Assembly (NCBI GenBank): GCA_022829145.1
Contig: CM040746.1
Coordinates: forward strand, 3,504,731 to 3,568,730
DNA length: 64,000 nucleotides
Reading direction: 5' to 3'
Source of the DNA: Albula goreensis
Lineage: Eukaryota > Chordata > Actinopteri > Albuliformes > Albulidae
Positions 35,342 to 46,661 of this stretch are shown here, piece by piece; the first letter of the stretch is position 1, and each line of letters starts with the position of its first letter. Both the position numbers and the translations under genes were made by a program. The notes beneath the pieces are model-generated. The model did not search any database and was not told the origin of the DNA. It saw only the letters and a list, made by a program, of their open reading frames with translations.

Positions 35342-36511
35342 CAGAGATGTAGCCGCGAATTCTGTGCACCCTGAGAGACTATTGCTCTGGGGGGCCACCA
35401 ATTTAATACAATGAATTAAGACCCTGATTGAATACAGAAATCAGATCCCTTTTAATAACTTCTTTTCTTCACCCGCCCCTGCTTGGACTGTTGGTCAGTA
35501 TTTCTTCTTTACTTTTCATACTGTCATTCTCACTCCTTTAACTATCAGTTTTCATTTCTGGTGGTTGATGGACAGATGGACCTGGCTCTGTAGGGATTTA
35601 GGCTAATTAATCAACAACAGGCTATTAACACAGAGGCTAGCGTCAAGAGAGCTGAGCCTGCAACCAACTGACAATAAAGCAGCCGCTAACTAACAACACA
35701 GCAGCAGATAACCAGCAACACCACAGCAGTGCTACAGTAGCTAACCGATATCTAGGCTTATTCATTTACCTACCAAATCATCTGTAATACCCCATTTTAT
35801 ACCGACCAAAGAACCTGTTGTTTGTTGCTGGTGTAAAAGGGTTATCTTGGGCTAGTATTGTTAGGACATGCTTACTTCAGACACGTGCTCTGTTTATATA
35901 TTGTTATTTGGCGTTCAGGGCTCGGTCTTGCAAGTGTTATGCCTTATGGCAATGCGATATGCTATTTTCCATCCTGCACAGCAGTCATTTTAGCACGTTT
36001 TGCCTTTATCCTCTAAATAAGACGCTGCACACATGGGTGTGTAGGTCGTAGTGTGGGGTGTGGGTAGGCACTATTGTGGCTCATTGCTATTTTTCATACA
36101 ATTAATTCCTTCAGATGGGCTGGCATGCCTGATAAAATTTTGGATTTTGGAGGGGTGGCTCCCTGAAGTTTTTTTGTTTAGTTTTTGCGGGAAACGTTTC
36201 AACAAATAACTCCTGAGGGGCACCTGCTGTGTTTTTCCACCTGCAGACTCATTAAGTTGACCGATTCACCATACCGTGCACAATGTGGGCTTTTTATATA
36301 AACGGGAACCAAAAATATTTACTAAACAAATAATTGTACTAAGAAGAAGGAGCATTGGCCTGGATTACAAAGTGATTTTCAAGATGTACCACATAAACTG
36401 CGTGTTTAATTATTATTTATGCTTAAATATAAAATGCTTTTTTTTTGTCGGCCCTCTCCAGCTGTGGGCCCTAGACTCGTCACCATTGTTCACCCACTAG
36501 CAACAGCTCTG
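35342..36511. mobile_element. hAT-like non-autonomous DNA transposon, 1.17 kb
   Basis: The left end cagagatgtagc and the reverse complement of the right end, cagagctgttgc, match at 10 of 12 positions and fit the hAT CAGRG consensus. The flanks read 'gtgtagg' on the left and 'gtgatagg' on the right, an 8-bp target duplication if one base was lost on the left. The interior carries the module at 35918-36075 that recurs at 13993-14190. Subterminal 'ggggggccacc' and 'ggccctctccagctgtgggc' are typical of this fish hAT group. There is no intact transposase. Confidence 0.58.
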
Positions 36512-37205
36512 GTGATAGGCTCTTTAAGAATCTGTCCCAGGCATGTGATGCTAGGCTACATGCAGCCAGCATTTATGATGCAAGGTAAAACTGATATAAC
36601 GGCCAGAAAGGGAACCTACCGTAAAAGGAGCAAAAATCATTGGGCCATTTAATTGCTTCCACCACCATATTCACCAGGATCTTATCAGAGACCTGCATTT
36701 ATTCTATTCGACACAGTTGCACATCAAACTGTGAAATGGAAGAAGCTAGACCTAACTATTATATATTGTGAATCCAAATCCTTTATATTATTTTATTATT
36801 TTCACATCCACATAATCTCATGTATATTTATACATATATACATACATACACACATACATATACAGTTTATCACACATAGTATATTCCTGATGCTACTTAT
36901 GAAGTTAAAAAATATCTGTTTAGTGTCCGTTTGTTAGTTGACAGTGACTGATGCATTGTCTTTTGTCTGCTCCATATGTATTCCAATCATGAAGTTTTTA
37001 AACACATTTCAAACAATACCAACATTGTCTTCTTTCAGTGCCATGTTAAGTCCACTGATAAAAAGTTTGTGCCAAGTGAATATCTTAGTTTCAAATTATT
37101 ACATCTGTGAAGCAGTGTTTAAGTTGGGAATTAAGTAGTAATTTAGCAACATACCAGCTGGTTGCCAAAGTAACAAGTTCTCAACAGAGCACTTTTTCAT
37201 TGGGT
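36512..37205. other. Gene-free AT-rich sequence
   Basis: An imperfect 'catacatacacacatacata' stretch lies near 36835-36862. The 94-codon frame at 36653-36937 has a low-complexity, Ile-rich translation and no motif. Confidence 0.42.
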
Positions 37206-37600
37206 CTTTAAAAAGTCTGCTCAGCATGCTGAGCCATTCCATTGGGCGAAGAGCAACGGAGTGCCAAGGTGGCATGTGTGATGACGTTCATTTTTATTAA
37301 CTCTTTGCTGTTCTCACACACAGATGACTGGGAATTGTCTGAAATTACCATCTCTGGAATCCCATTGATACTAAAACGGTTACTGAGACACTCTACGGTT
37401 ACAGTTGGCATAGCTGAACTTACATCTTTCATAACTGAACTAAAATCCTTTTTGACTGAACATGCACTATTACCAAAAACATCTATCCAATGGGAAGACC
37501 GGCACAGTTTATGTATAGTCTCTTCCATGGCTAATGGGTCCACTCCTATAGGTGGAGCAGTGCACAAGCAGGTGTGTTCCTTCGCTCTTGACAGGTGGTG
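37206..37600 (-). mobile_element. Ty3/Gypsy-like integrase relic, antisense
   Basis: The minus-strand frame (about 131 codons) contains 'HWIDVFG', then 'LSNRFSINGIPEMVISDNSQ' and 'SSPNGMAQHAEQTF', which correspond in order to the integrase core of Ty3/Gypsy-type retrotransposons. The second catalytic aspartate region (SDN) is kept. The position of the catalytic glutamate (normally AER) reads AQH, and the first aspartate block is not recognisable. Sequence around 37400-37480 has no clear counterpart in the family, so an internal rearrangement is likely. No LTRs or other pol domains are seen nearby. Confidence 0.7.
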
Positions 37601-37699
37601 CATGAGTTCATCTTCCTTTCATTGTCCAAATTCTTGGAGCTAGCTATTGGTTAATCATCGTGTTGCAGGAATGACTCTGACGCAGTTGTGCCATCATTG

Positions 37700-38160
37700 C
37701 TTTGTGCTGTCTCTGGAAGACCGCCATATTGAGTGTGTCCTCCTGAGCATTCAGCGTGTGCTCTCCTGGAAGACCGCCATATTGAGTGTGTCCTGGGTAT
37801 TCAGCATTTGCTCTCTCTGGAAGACCGCCATATTGAGTGTGTCCTGGGTATTCAGCATGTGCTCTCTCTGAAAGACCGCCATATTGAGTGTGTCCTGTGT
37901 ATTCAGCATGTGCTCTCTCTGGAAGACCGCCATATTGAGTGTGTCCTGGGCATTCAGCCTTGTTCTCTCTGGAAGACCGCCATATTGAGTGTGTCCTGGG
38001 CATTCATTGTGTGTTCTCTCTGAAAGACCGCCATATTGAGTGTGTCCTGGGCATTCATTGGGTGTTCTCTCTGGAAGACCGCCATATTGAGTGTGTCTCG
38101 TGCATTCAGCGTGTGCTCTCTCTGGAAGACCGCCGTATTGAGTGTGTCCTCTCTGGACAG
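37700..38160. repeat. 51-bp minisatellite, 9 copies
   Basis: Units contain 'gaagaccgccatattgagtg' and 'tcctgggcattcagc'. The anchor 'gaccgcc' recurs at 37719, 37772, 37823, 37874, 37925, 37975, 38026, 38077 and 38128, mostly 51 bp apart. Since 51 is 17 codons, frames stay open through the array on both strands (96 and 119 codons), giving repeated 'HIECVLGIQ' and 'HTQYGGLPER' translations. I regard these as by-products. Confidence 0.95.
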
Positions 38161-38168
38161 TGTGTGCT

Positions 38169-38244
38169 GATTAACTAATGTTTTCAGCAAACAGGCCACC
38201 TAAACTAATCAAGGTGGCCTGTTTGCAAAAAACATTAGCTAATC
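38169..38244. ncRNA. 76-nt near-perfect hairpin, function unknown
   Basis: The 33-nt arm at 38169-38201 is the reverse complement of 38212-38244 at 30 of 33 positions, with a 10-nt AT-rich loop. Size and stem resemble a microRNA precursor. A small fold-back element, or a palindrome produced by template switching during replication, would look the same. It starts 8 bp after the 51-bp minisatellite ends. I do not recognise a known microRNA seed family. The structure is certain; a transcribed RNA is speculation. Confidence 0.35.
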
Positions 38245-40039
38245 TGCAAATAAGATTGTAAAAATAAACTTCAAAGGATTCTGCAAATGCAAGTATACAC
38301 TCAAATACTTGTATTTCATTGGTTGAATGTTAAATGTTTTCAAATGATGGGCTCAGAATTTAATGGATGGACTGCAGCCCAATATTGCATTCTTCCACTT
38401 GTTTTCCAAGGGATTGGACCAAATTGCCCATGCATAACTTGTGGTTTCTGAAGGAATTCCACCAAGCGGAAGTGACTAAGGGAAGTTTGGGAGAACTTAT
38501 ATTTGAACTGATGTTAAAATGTTTAACTGAACCATTGCCCATGGTTTCAATAGAGCCTCATTGGGTCTCTGTTATGAAAAAGTGATTCATTTTAGTATTT
38601 TCTCAAAACTTGTTTGGAAAAAGAGTCATTGACTGATCAACTGCAATATATTGGATTGAAATAATATAATGGATTGCAGATCAACATTAAAAATTTGAAC
38701 ATGGAGGTTTTAACAGGTTGTCAAAGTAGGCTGTTTTAGGATGAGTCAATGGACGGAATAAACTTCCTTGGCCTCATGCAATTGCCCCTCCCACCCCTCC
38801 AGGTGTTATATACTCTCTATGATCAGAGAACCAGACAGCCACACCACCACAGCTAACATTATTTAAGACCTACGTTACCCTCATTCAGATAGGCAATATT
38901 GACTATTAAGGCAATCTGTATGGAGGACATTTATTTTGGGGGACAGTTACACTGTTGTAGAAAGTTACATCTGTTTATGCTGTTTGTTGTGCTGCACTAA
39001 CGTTATTGTCTCTCACCCCAGTTTGTGTTGTCACCACCTGTTTCTGCTCTCCCAGTCATCAGCTAGCGCTACAGGAGCATAGTCAGCATCCAGGGATATA
39101 TTTATTTCCTTTTCCCCCATTTTCGCCAAAATTGGATTGCCTGTATTCACAGGCTGTGCTCATTGCTGGAACCACCACTGCAGAGACAAATACACACTCT
39201 TCTGCAAAATGCCAGCTGCTGCTTCTTTTCACACTGCGGTCAACAGTCAACGCTCACACAGACATGTGCTTTGTGCAGGCCGACTGTGAGTGCCCAACTA
39301 ACCAGTGGAGGTTCCGGGAGAATGATGATACACAGAAATGTGTGTCAACCGAATCCCTCCCTCTCTGAGTGCTGCTCAGGTCAATCAGGCATGGCTGCAG
39401 GGTGATCTCTGTCACTGGTTCACTGGTATTCCATTATCACCGTCCCCATAATCAAACCATGTCTTAACTAGATGACCACCTCGCAGCTCCACATTGCTTT
39501 AGTATGCTGAAAAACAGACCATTTCTGAAGCATCTGTGTACAGCAACATAGCAAGTATCAAATCCAAAATTTTAACTTTCAAACCGACATTATCCTAATA
39601 TTCCTGTGGATATAACATATGGTCATTCCCTAAGTCCAGATGTCTCTGTGACACACAAAACAGCACAGGAGGTCTCTGATTTTATGCATGACTAAATTGT
39701 CCCATTCAATGAATATAATGACACACATGTCCAGAGCATTAAAGGTATGGATAACGTATTCTTTCTTCTTAAACATTAGGAGACAGGAGAGGCCTCTTTT
39801 GCTATATGTTCCGAAGCTCCGTGACACGTTACCCCAAGAGAAGCGGACGCTGTGAATGCTCAAACCCGCCTTCATACTCTTGCTTTTAATTACTGTTCGG
39901 CAATGCAGTTTTATATTTGTTATGGATTCCTGAACAATCATTCATTGTTTTTTTTTTTTCATTTTCTCTCTTTTTACAATTTCATGTATTTACTTACATT
40001 GTATTTAAGTAGTTTCATGCAGATGGTGTATATGCAGTG

Positions 40040-40065
40040 TTTATTATTATTATTATTATTATTAT
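40040..40065. repeat. (ATT)n microsatellite
   Basis: About eight ATT units. Confidence 0.9.
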
Positions 40066-40148
40066 ATATTATATATCCACAGGGAAGAAATGTAAACATA
40101 CGGTATCTCGGCGTTGTGGCGGATGTCATCCCACCAGTGCTTATTGAG

Positions 40149-40151
<3 letters not shown>

Positions 40152-40182
<31 letters not shown>
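40152..40182. repeat. (GA)n microsatellite
   Basis: About fifteen GA units. Confidence 0.9.
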
Positions 40183-40183
<1 letters not shown>

Positions 40184-40605
40184 AGACTCACCACTGCTAA
40201 TCAGAGCACACAGAGGAACCTCGTACGGCTGAGAGCAACAGGCCGCCACTCTGTCTCCATGGTTACGGAAAAATTATCCACTGATAACTTTTTTTTTTCA
40301 ATGAAATTTCTTTTATATTTATTCATTTTCTCTGGCAAGATCAGAAACTCAGAGGCAATGACTGCTTTTTTAAAAACAGAGCTTTTTCTTTGATGTAATA
40401 CATATTTCGTCTTGTTTTTGTATTTTAAATTTTTAGTATCATGGAACAACTTGGTGTGAAGACAGCAAAAAAAATATAAATTCTTTGATATATGCTGGGA
40501 AAGGTTATATATATGGGAAATGTTTCCATGACGGGGTATTCGAGTGTTGTTTCCTGTAATCATGGGCATACCCTGTGATATTATTTCCTGAGAAATGGCA
40601 ACCTC

Positions 40606-40790
40606 CAGAGCTGAGGTAGCTGCCATAGCCGCATGCTGGTTTGGGGAACACGACCTGTAAACTTGTGGGTTGCAAGTTCAAATTGGTTGAATTTGCCCTC
40701 CCCTCCACAGAAAGCCTGCGGGGAAATCGGAACCGGGTGGATTAAAAAGGATCACCCTGGCTGTGGGGCCGCAGCCAAACAAATAAACAC
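40606..40790 (+). mobile_element. Probable old tRNA-derived SINE
   Basis: An A-box-like 'ggtagctgccatagccg' (from about 40615) and a B-box-like 'gttgcaagttcaaatt' (about 40669-40684) are separated by a tRNA-like distance, with 'ggtttggggaacacgacctg' between. A GC-richer body and an 'aaacaaataaacac' tail follow. Diverged and without a second copy in the window. Confidence 0.45.
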
Positions 40791-42422
40791 AAATTAATAA
40801 ATAATACCCACAAAGTGGCAGGGCTTGCTAATGTTTAATGCATACACCTGTGCGCGCATAGGTGCCAACTCCATGCAACCATTTCCATGTTTGTCTCAAC
40901 ACAGCGAGGGCAGCATGAATCCCACCGTTGCAGGGGGCCGCCAACAGGGACAGTGGCTACCCGCTGACAGCGTGCAGGGTGTCACATGTAATATACGTTC
41001 ACCACATGCATAACAGCGCCTTGTGAGTAAAACTCACAGAAACAATGGTCAATTTAAAAATGCCCACACAAGAGAAACATAGAAACACACAACTATACAT
41101 GGAACTGCACTTACCGTGCCTAAAATATGTAAAAATGTATAAATATGTATAAAACAACTATATACTTGTGTGGATTGAAATCCATAGCGGCATACCAGGC
41201 CAAGTGCCGGAACTGTTGAAATAAAGAAAAAGCATAAGCTTAAGTGAATGAACAATTAAAAATTCAAGTAAAAAGGGTATTTCTGACAATTTTGATTGTG
41301 ATAGACATTGAAAGATTAAAATACACTTTCAAGTTAATCAAGAAATGTTCCTCTTAAAAGGTTGTGGTACAAGTATGTGTTTAAAACTTTACATTCAAAT
41401 TCTGCATACATGCACACACGCACATGCACCATGCTGGGACTTCAGAGTGTTATTGTTGTTTTCTGTGTCTTGATGTAGTGTTTGTTTCAATTTGTGTGGC
41501 TTTCAGAATGAATTGTCAACTTGCAAGGACTGTTTTTAAGAACAATCCGTTTAATTGTCGTTAGAGTGTAAGAAAAGGCTACGGCAAAAGTTCTGTCAAG
41601 GTCATAAAAAAGAAGAGAAATCATGTAATCATAAAAAGCATAATGGAGGGAATCTGTCAATGTACTTATCAATAACATTCAATGGAATTCAGATGAAGAA
41701 TTTATCATCCATGGAGTGTTCTAGTAGCCAATATGTTGTTAGCAGGGTGGGAACCTTTTAAGGGTATATCGATTTATCAAAACGCTTTAGTTCTTTGGTC
41801 TTTCCATAGCAGAATCTGAAAAACCAAAGGGCGATGTTGTAGCCGTACAGGAACGAAGAGCTACGGAGAGCCGAGCTAATGCAGACATGTGAGTGAGACC
41901 GATGTTTAAAAGCACCATGTGAGTGTAGCTGCCCTCTTTTGTGTGGAAAAAAAAATCCTTGTGCTATTGTTTCGTGAAAATGTTTTATACGATTATTTTA
42001 AAGTACCGGTAGTAGGTTTTCAGATACACATATGCCCTGCATGTTTGTCTGAGAGAGACGGTGAGTAGAAAGGTGGAAATGCTGGAAAGTTTTCAATGAC
42101 ATCCTGTATGTTTAATAGCTACAGTTGTAATAACATTATATAATAACATGCTCTTAAATGTTCCAGGCCGAAGGACTGGAATACACTCACAAACGATGCT
42201 TCTGCTTGTCATTATGTGTAATCAAAGTCCTGATATTGATTCAAATAGTGCATGTTGAAAAGTGTAACAAAAAAGGATAATTTCCATTGCAACATAATGC
42301 TGCCCTGTGTTTAACATCAAAATTATCCATCGAATATCTTTTTTATCTGAAGTGGTCGTCTGGTTGAAATTCTAAATGATTTTATGTTTGTGTAGCGTAG
42401 TTTTTACATTTTCAGCTTCATG
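40791..42422. other. Gene-free AT-rich sequence
   Basis: No exon or clear repeat is recognised. The 41810-41940 part has mixed composition but no coding frame. Confidence 0.42.
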
Positions 42423-42452
42423 TCTCATGTCTCTCTCTCTCTCTCTCTCTGA
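42423..42452. repeat. (TC)n microsatellite
   Basis: A pyrimidine tract in which about ten TC units are uninterrupted. Confidence 0.9.
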
Positions 42453-42666
42453 GTGGGTAGGCAATGCAGGGGACTGTGGAGCCAGTCAGAAATAGGGGAT
42501 AATTTGGTGGCCCGATTTCGAGAGCCAGGCAATTACTAAACATCACTGACATTACCCTTCACTTTCAGAATCCTGTGCAGTCTTCTCCCTCAACACAGAA
42601 GAAGCGTTTGGCTTTGTGGAGCGGCACTATTCATTGTCAGTTCTTGTCTAGTTTAGCAGATTCAAG

Positions 42667-43552
42667 TGACTTAATACATACATACAGTATGATGCAGGTT
42701 CTGTAGCAGTGACTTCATACATACAGTATGATGTAGGTTCTGTAGCAGTGACTTCATACATACAGTATGATGTAGGTGCTGTAGTGACTTCATACATACA
42801 GTATGATGTAGGTTCTGTAGCAGTGACTTCATACATACAGTATGATGTAGGTGCTATAGCAGTGACTTCATACATACAGTATGATGCAGGTGCTATAGCA
42901 GTGACTTCATACATACAGTATGATGTAGGTTCTGTAGCAGTGACTTCATACATACAGTATGATGTAGGTTCTGTAGCAGTGACTTCATACATACAGTATG
43001 ATGTAGGTGCTATAGCAGTGACTTCATACATACAGTATGATGTAGGTTCTGTAGTGACTTCATACATACAGTATGATGTAGGTTCTGCTGATAGTATGAT
43101 GTAGGTTCAGTGACTTCATACATACAGTATGATGTAGGTTCTGTAGCAGTGACTTCATACATACAGTATGATGTACAGCAGTGACTTCATACATACAGTA
43201 TGATGTGACTTCATACATTCTGTACAGTATGATGCAGGTGCTGTAGTATGATTCTGCAGTGATTTCATACATACAGTATGATGTAGGTTCTGTAGCAGTG
43301 ACTTCATACATATGATGTAGGTGCTATAGCACAGTATGATGCTGTATGATGTAGGTTCTGTAGCAGTGACTTCATACATACAGTATGATGTAGGTGCTAT
43401 AGCAGTGACTTCATACATACAGTATGATGTAGGTTCTGTAGCAGTGACTTCATACATACAGTATGATGTAGGTTCTATAGCAGTGACTTCATACATACAG
43501 TATGATGTAGGTTCTGTAGCAGTGACTTCATACATACAGTATGATGTATAGC
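42667..43552. repeat. 39-bp minisatellite, about 22 copies
   Basis: The unit contains 'gtgacttcatacatacagta' and 'tgatgtaggttctgtagca', total 39 bp. 'ttctgtagca' alternates with 'gctatagca' variants, and 36-bp units lacking one 'gca' occur twice (from 42748 and 43018). The outer thirds are regular; the middle (about 43080-43365) is rearranged, with truncated units and 'attctgtacagtatg' inserts. The 39-bp period is 13 codons, so both strands stay open (up to 139 codons, repeated 'MYEVTATEPTSYC' on minus and 'SYIQYDVGSVAVT' on plus). Confidence 0.95.
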
Positions 43553-43934
43553 CAGGTTCTGAATAGCCAGCGGTTCAGTCTCAGTGGAAGACTGTCAGTC
43601 TGCTCTGCTCAAGCCTCAGAGAGCACATGACAGGGGCGCCCCTTTTCCCCTCACCGGAGCCTTTAGCCCAGGCCATTTGTCAGGACAAAGTAATATCCCG
43701 CATGTCCAGATTCCAGAAATCTCATTTCCTTGCACTCAGATGACATTTTGCCATATTTGTTGAATTTATCATCGTCTATCCCCAAGATGTCTCCACGTTT
43801 TCCATTTGATTTGAGTAAGATAGGTGCCTACCAAATCAACCGGCTGAAAACTATTTCGAAGTTGTTGAACGAAGAAGGGTGGATGGAATCTGTCCCCTTT
43901 ATAATCCCTGCTGGGGCTAACTTTGCGTTTTTGT
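43553..43934. other. Gene-free sequence
   Basis: Nothing recognisable; a plus-strand frame entering from about 43730 continues into the purine-rich repeat and has no domain. Confidence 0.4.
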
Positions 43935-44415
43935 CAGGGTACGGACAGGGACTCGGGAGCAGACACGAAGCAAAAATAAACGAGAGTTTATTCGCAACCA
44001 GAGCAAGGCCAAAATCCGAGAGTGGTAATCAACGTCCAGGCAAAGGGTCAAAACCAGAGAGACTCGGAGAAGGTACAAAACACAGTCAAAAAGCGTGGTC
44101 AGAAAAACAGGCAAACAAAAGGAAAAAGTGGGAAGACAAGACAAACAGACCAAAAACACAAATCCAAAAAAAAAAGTCAAACAAACAGGCAGGGTAATAC
44201 ACAATAATCAATCAACAAGAAAACAGGCAGGTTGCGAAACAGGTAAACATGCTGAGACGAACTGGCAACTGACAAAGGGGTTTAAATGCAGGGATAACAA
44301 ACTAAAAGGAGTAACAGAACAGGAAACAGGAAATCAAACGATGAAACAATCAGGCAGGGAAACAGAGGGTGGAACAACCACAAGAGGGAAACGTAAACAC
44401 AAGCACATGACAATA
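43935..44415. repeat. Purine-rich dispersed repeat, copy 2
   Basis: Organised like 4795-5275: a start with 'acggacagggactcgg', then 'gagtttattcgc', then A/G-rich sequence with 'ggtcaaaacc', 'aaacaggca' and 'acaggcaggt'. It gives Lys/Gln-rich plus-strand frames of up to 170 codons that are not genes. The two copies share layout and words rather than close identity, so they could be two subfamilies. Confidence 0.55.
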
Positions 44416-46661
44416 ACATGGGAAAACACGGCAGTACAACAACACAAAAAAAAAGAAATGGCTAAGATACCGGTTTATTACTCACAGTTTTGGCATTATA
44501 ATCTTCCATTCATTACAATGAATGTAAAACAACTACGCTGTCGTCCTTTTGAAAAATTAAACGATACCTGGTCACCATTACATTTAATTATACAGACAGG
44601 ATCTTGATTATCAAAGTAAATAATTATCAATATCCCCTATACAAAACATTCTTTAATGAAGTAAGTACAGTAATCTCTAAAAGTCTCTGAATGAATATCA
44701 ACAAACTATTCATTTACAGACTAATGAAAGGAGGCGTAGCTCTTTCTCACGTGGAATTGTACTTTTTGGCATTCAAAATAAGGTGTTTGACAACCTTGTT
44801 GCAAACTGATTCTGAGGAGGCCTCTAGCTGTGCATCCTTAGAACATACAGGATGTTCTACTGTGAACCCTCATTAAACCGGACTAATCGGGGAGAAAGAG
44901 AGTACGATATAACCAGGTGATAATAAAAAAAACACACACAGTAGTCCCACATTGGCTGTGGTACCAAACCATATTTACTCAGAGTTCGGTGTTCAGCAAT
45001 ACTCGGACTGTGTCAGTTTAGTTACGTCTCCAAAGAATCCTTTGTGATTCGATGTGGCGCCACCGTGATAGCTACCAAAAACAACGGATATTAAAAGAAA
45101 GAGGGAAGAGAGAAAGAGGTAAAGAAAAAATGCCGTGTACGTAAGGGAAAGAGAGAACAGTAAAAGGAGATATGAGGTAGAGGAGGGAGAAAGAGAGGGG
45201 AGTAAAGAGAGAAAAAGATTACAGAAAAGTGTAACGGAAAGAAAAATGGATGGATCAGTAAGACTTTCTGAACAATTCTCTATATTGGAACAATCAACTT
45301 CCTTTAACTGGTAACAACCTTTTATTTAATTAGGTGTAGGCAGAGAAAGGTATCTATGTATTGAAGGATATGTTTAATAGGGTAGGTCTTAGAACATGCA
45401 TTCGCTACCAGATTCCTCACATTAAATGTGTCTGAGATTGAAGCATACACCTCGAGCCGTTGGAGTAGCATAAGATAAAAATAATATATGTACATTTATT
45501 ATCCAATGAGTATAAACCTTTGCCTACAACCAACGTACGGGATCATAAGCAGGTAGAATTCATTGGTATCCTAAACTGGGTATAAATAAGGAGGGACATC
45601 CAAAAATAATATAAAAATACAGCTCAGCAATCGGTACATTTCAAGTTGATTCATGAAGTATATACCACACAACTCTGTTACTGTGAGCACATATGCCATA
45701 AAAAAACCCAGGTTTGACTTTTAAATGATGACTACTGTTTAGATCTAACCCAAAGACACTGATGGATGTTACTTACTGCTTTACACGTTTTACAGCTAAA
45801 ATTGAACCATGGCCGCCTTGATCATTATTGCAGAATGTCTAACTAAACAATTACAGGAGTAATGAAGAATTCATTTATCAGTTGTATCATTGTGATTATG
45901 TTAATCTGACTGTAACACCTGTAGTATTTATATTTAATGATATAAAATATATTTGTAATGATATTGGAAAGTAGCTGATTTTGTGTTTATGGTCATAAGT
46001 TATTTCAGTTTCAGTTTATTTCATTTTCAGTTTAATATTCGTATTTCATTTCGATATGCATAAACTACACTGCTTGCTTTCCTACGCCCTGATTATTGTG
46101 CATAGTTATCCATAATGTTTTTCAGGTAATAAAAATGCTGACAACCAGTTTTTGTTGAAATTTCACCGGGGCATTTACAATCCAAACTGCCTTGGGATCT
46201 CGAATGACCAACCGGTAGCATCTCATTCAATGGTGTCTTGACCTCTCCCCCTCTCTCTATTCCTGAGCAGATCACATATTTAATGTGTGAGTCTCTCATG
46301 ACCATATGTAGCCCTGTAAGGAACTGTCTACAGTAAAACTAGCCTGGCCAGCGAAAGTGAAAATGGGGTCGGCCCTCCACCCCCTCTGTCCTCCCTCTCT
46401 TCTCTTTCTCACTCTCTACTCCATCCTTCTCCCTCCTGCTACCGACTAGCCACACAGGCTTGACACATGGGTGAGACATCATGAGAGTTTAATTTGTACA
46501 GATTCACGAATGGAAACCAAGCAAGGATAGAATACTTAGTTGCTGCTTACAAATCAGAAAGAAAGCCATTAGGAAATGTTGTCCATTTGAAAAAAAAAAA
46601 AACTTCTGTGAGTTCTCAAACAATGGTCGATACAATCGCGTTCTGGATGTTTTTGGAAACG
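44416..46661. other. Gene-free sequence with GA-rich part
   Basis: A perfect 8-bp inverted repeat (cattcatt, ac, aatgaatg) lies at about 44506-44523. A GA-rich stretch spans about 45095-45245. A 10-bp palindrome, gtggcgccac, lies at about 45054-45063. No exon is recognised. Confidence 0.4.

Larger units (their letters stand above)
38245..40605. other. Gene-free sequence with two microsatellites
   Basis: (ATT)n lies at about 40040-40065 and (GA)n at about 40152-40182. At 38970-39030 a pyrimidine tract ending in 'ctctcaccccag' resembles a 3' splice site. The following frame (39006-39368) has no recognisable domain, so I do not call an exon. Confidence 0.4.

Noticed and set aside
37644-38199. 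Repeat protein encoded by the 51-bp array
   Set aside because: Open on both strands for the same arithmetic reason (51 is 17 codons); no conserved start or domain.
38985-39368. Host exon after a splice-acceptor-like tract
   Set aside because: The pyrimidine tract and 'cccag' look right, but the 120-codon frame has no recognisable domain and no downstream donor or partner exon.
42648-43551. Frames of 126-139 codons on both strands as a 13-residue-repeat protein
   Set aside because: The 39-bp period keeps both strands open; the two opposite-strand readings are equally good, and unit variants show no codon-level constraint.
43730-44607. 155- and 170-codon Lys/Gln-rich proteins
   Set aside because: Both lie over the purine-rich dispersed repeat and reflect its A/G composition; the copy at 4795-5275 gives similar spurious frames.
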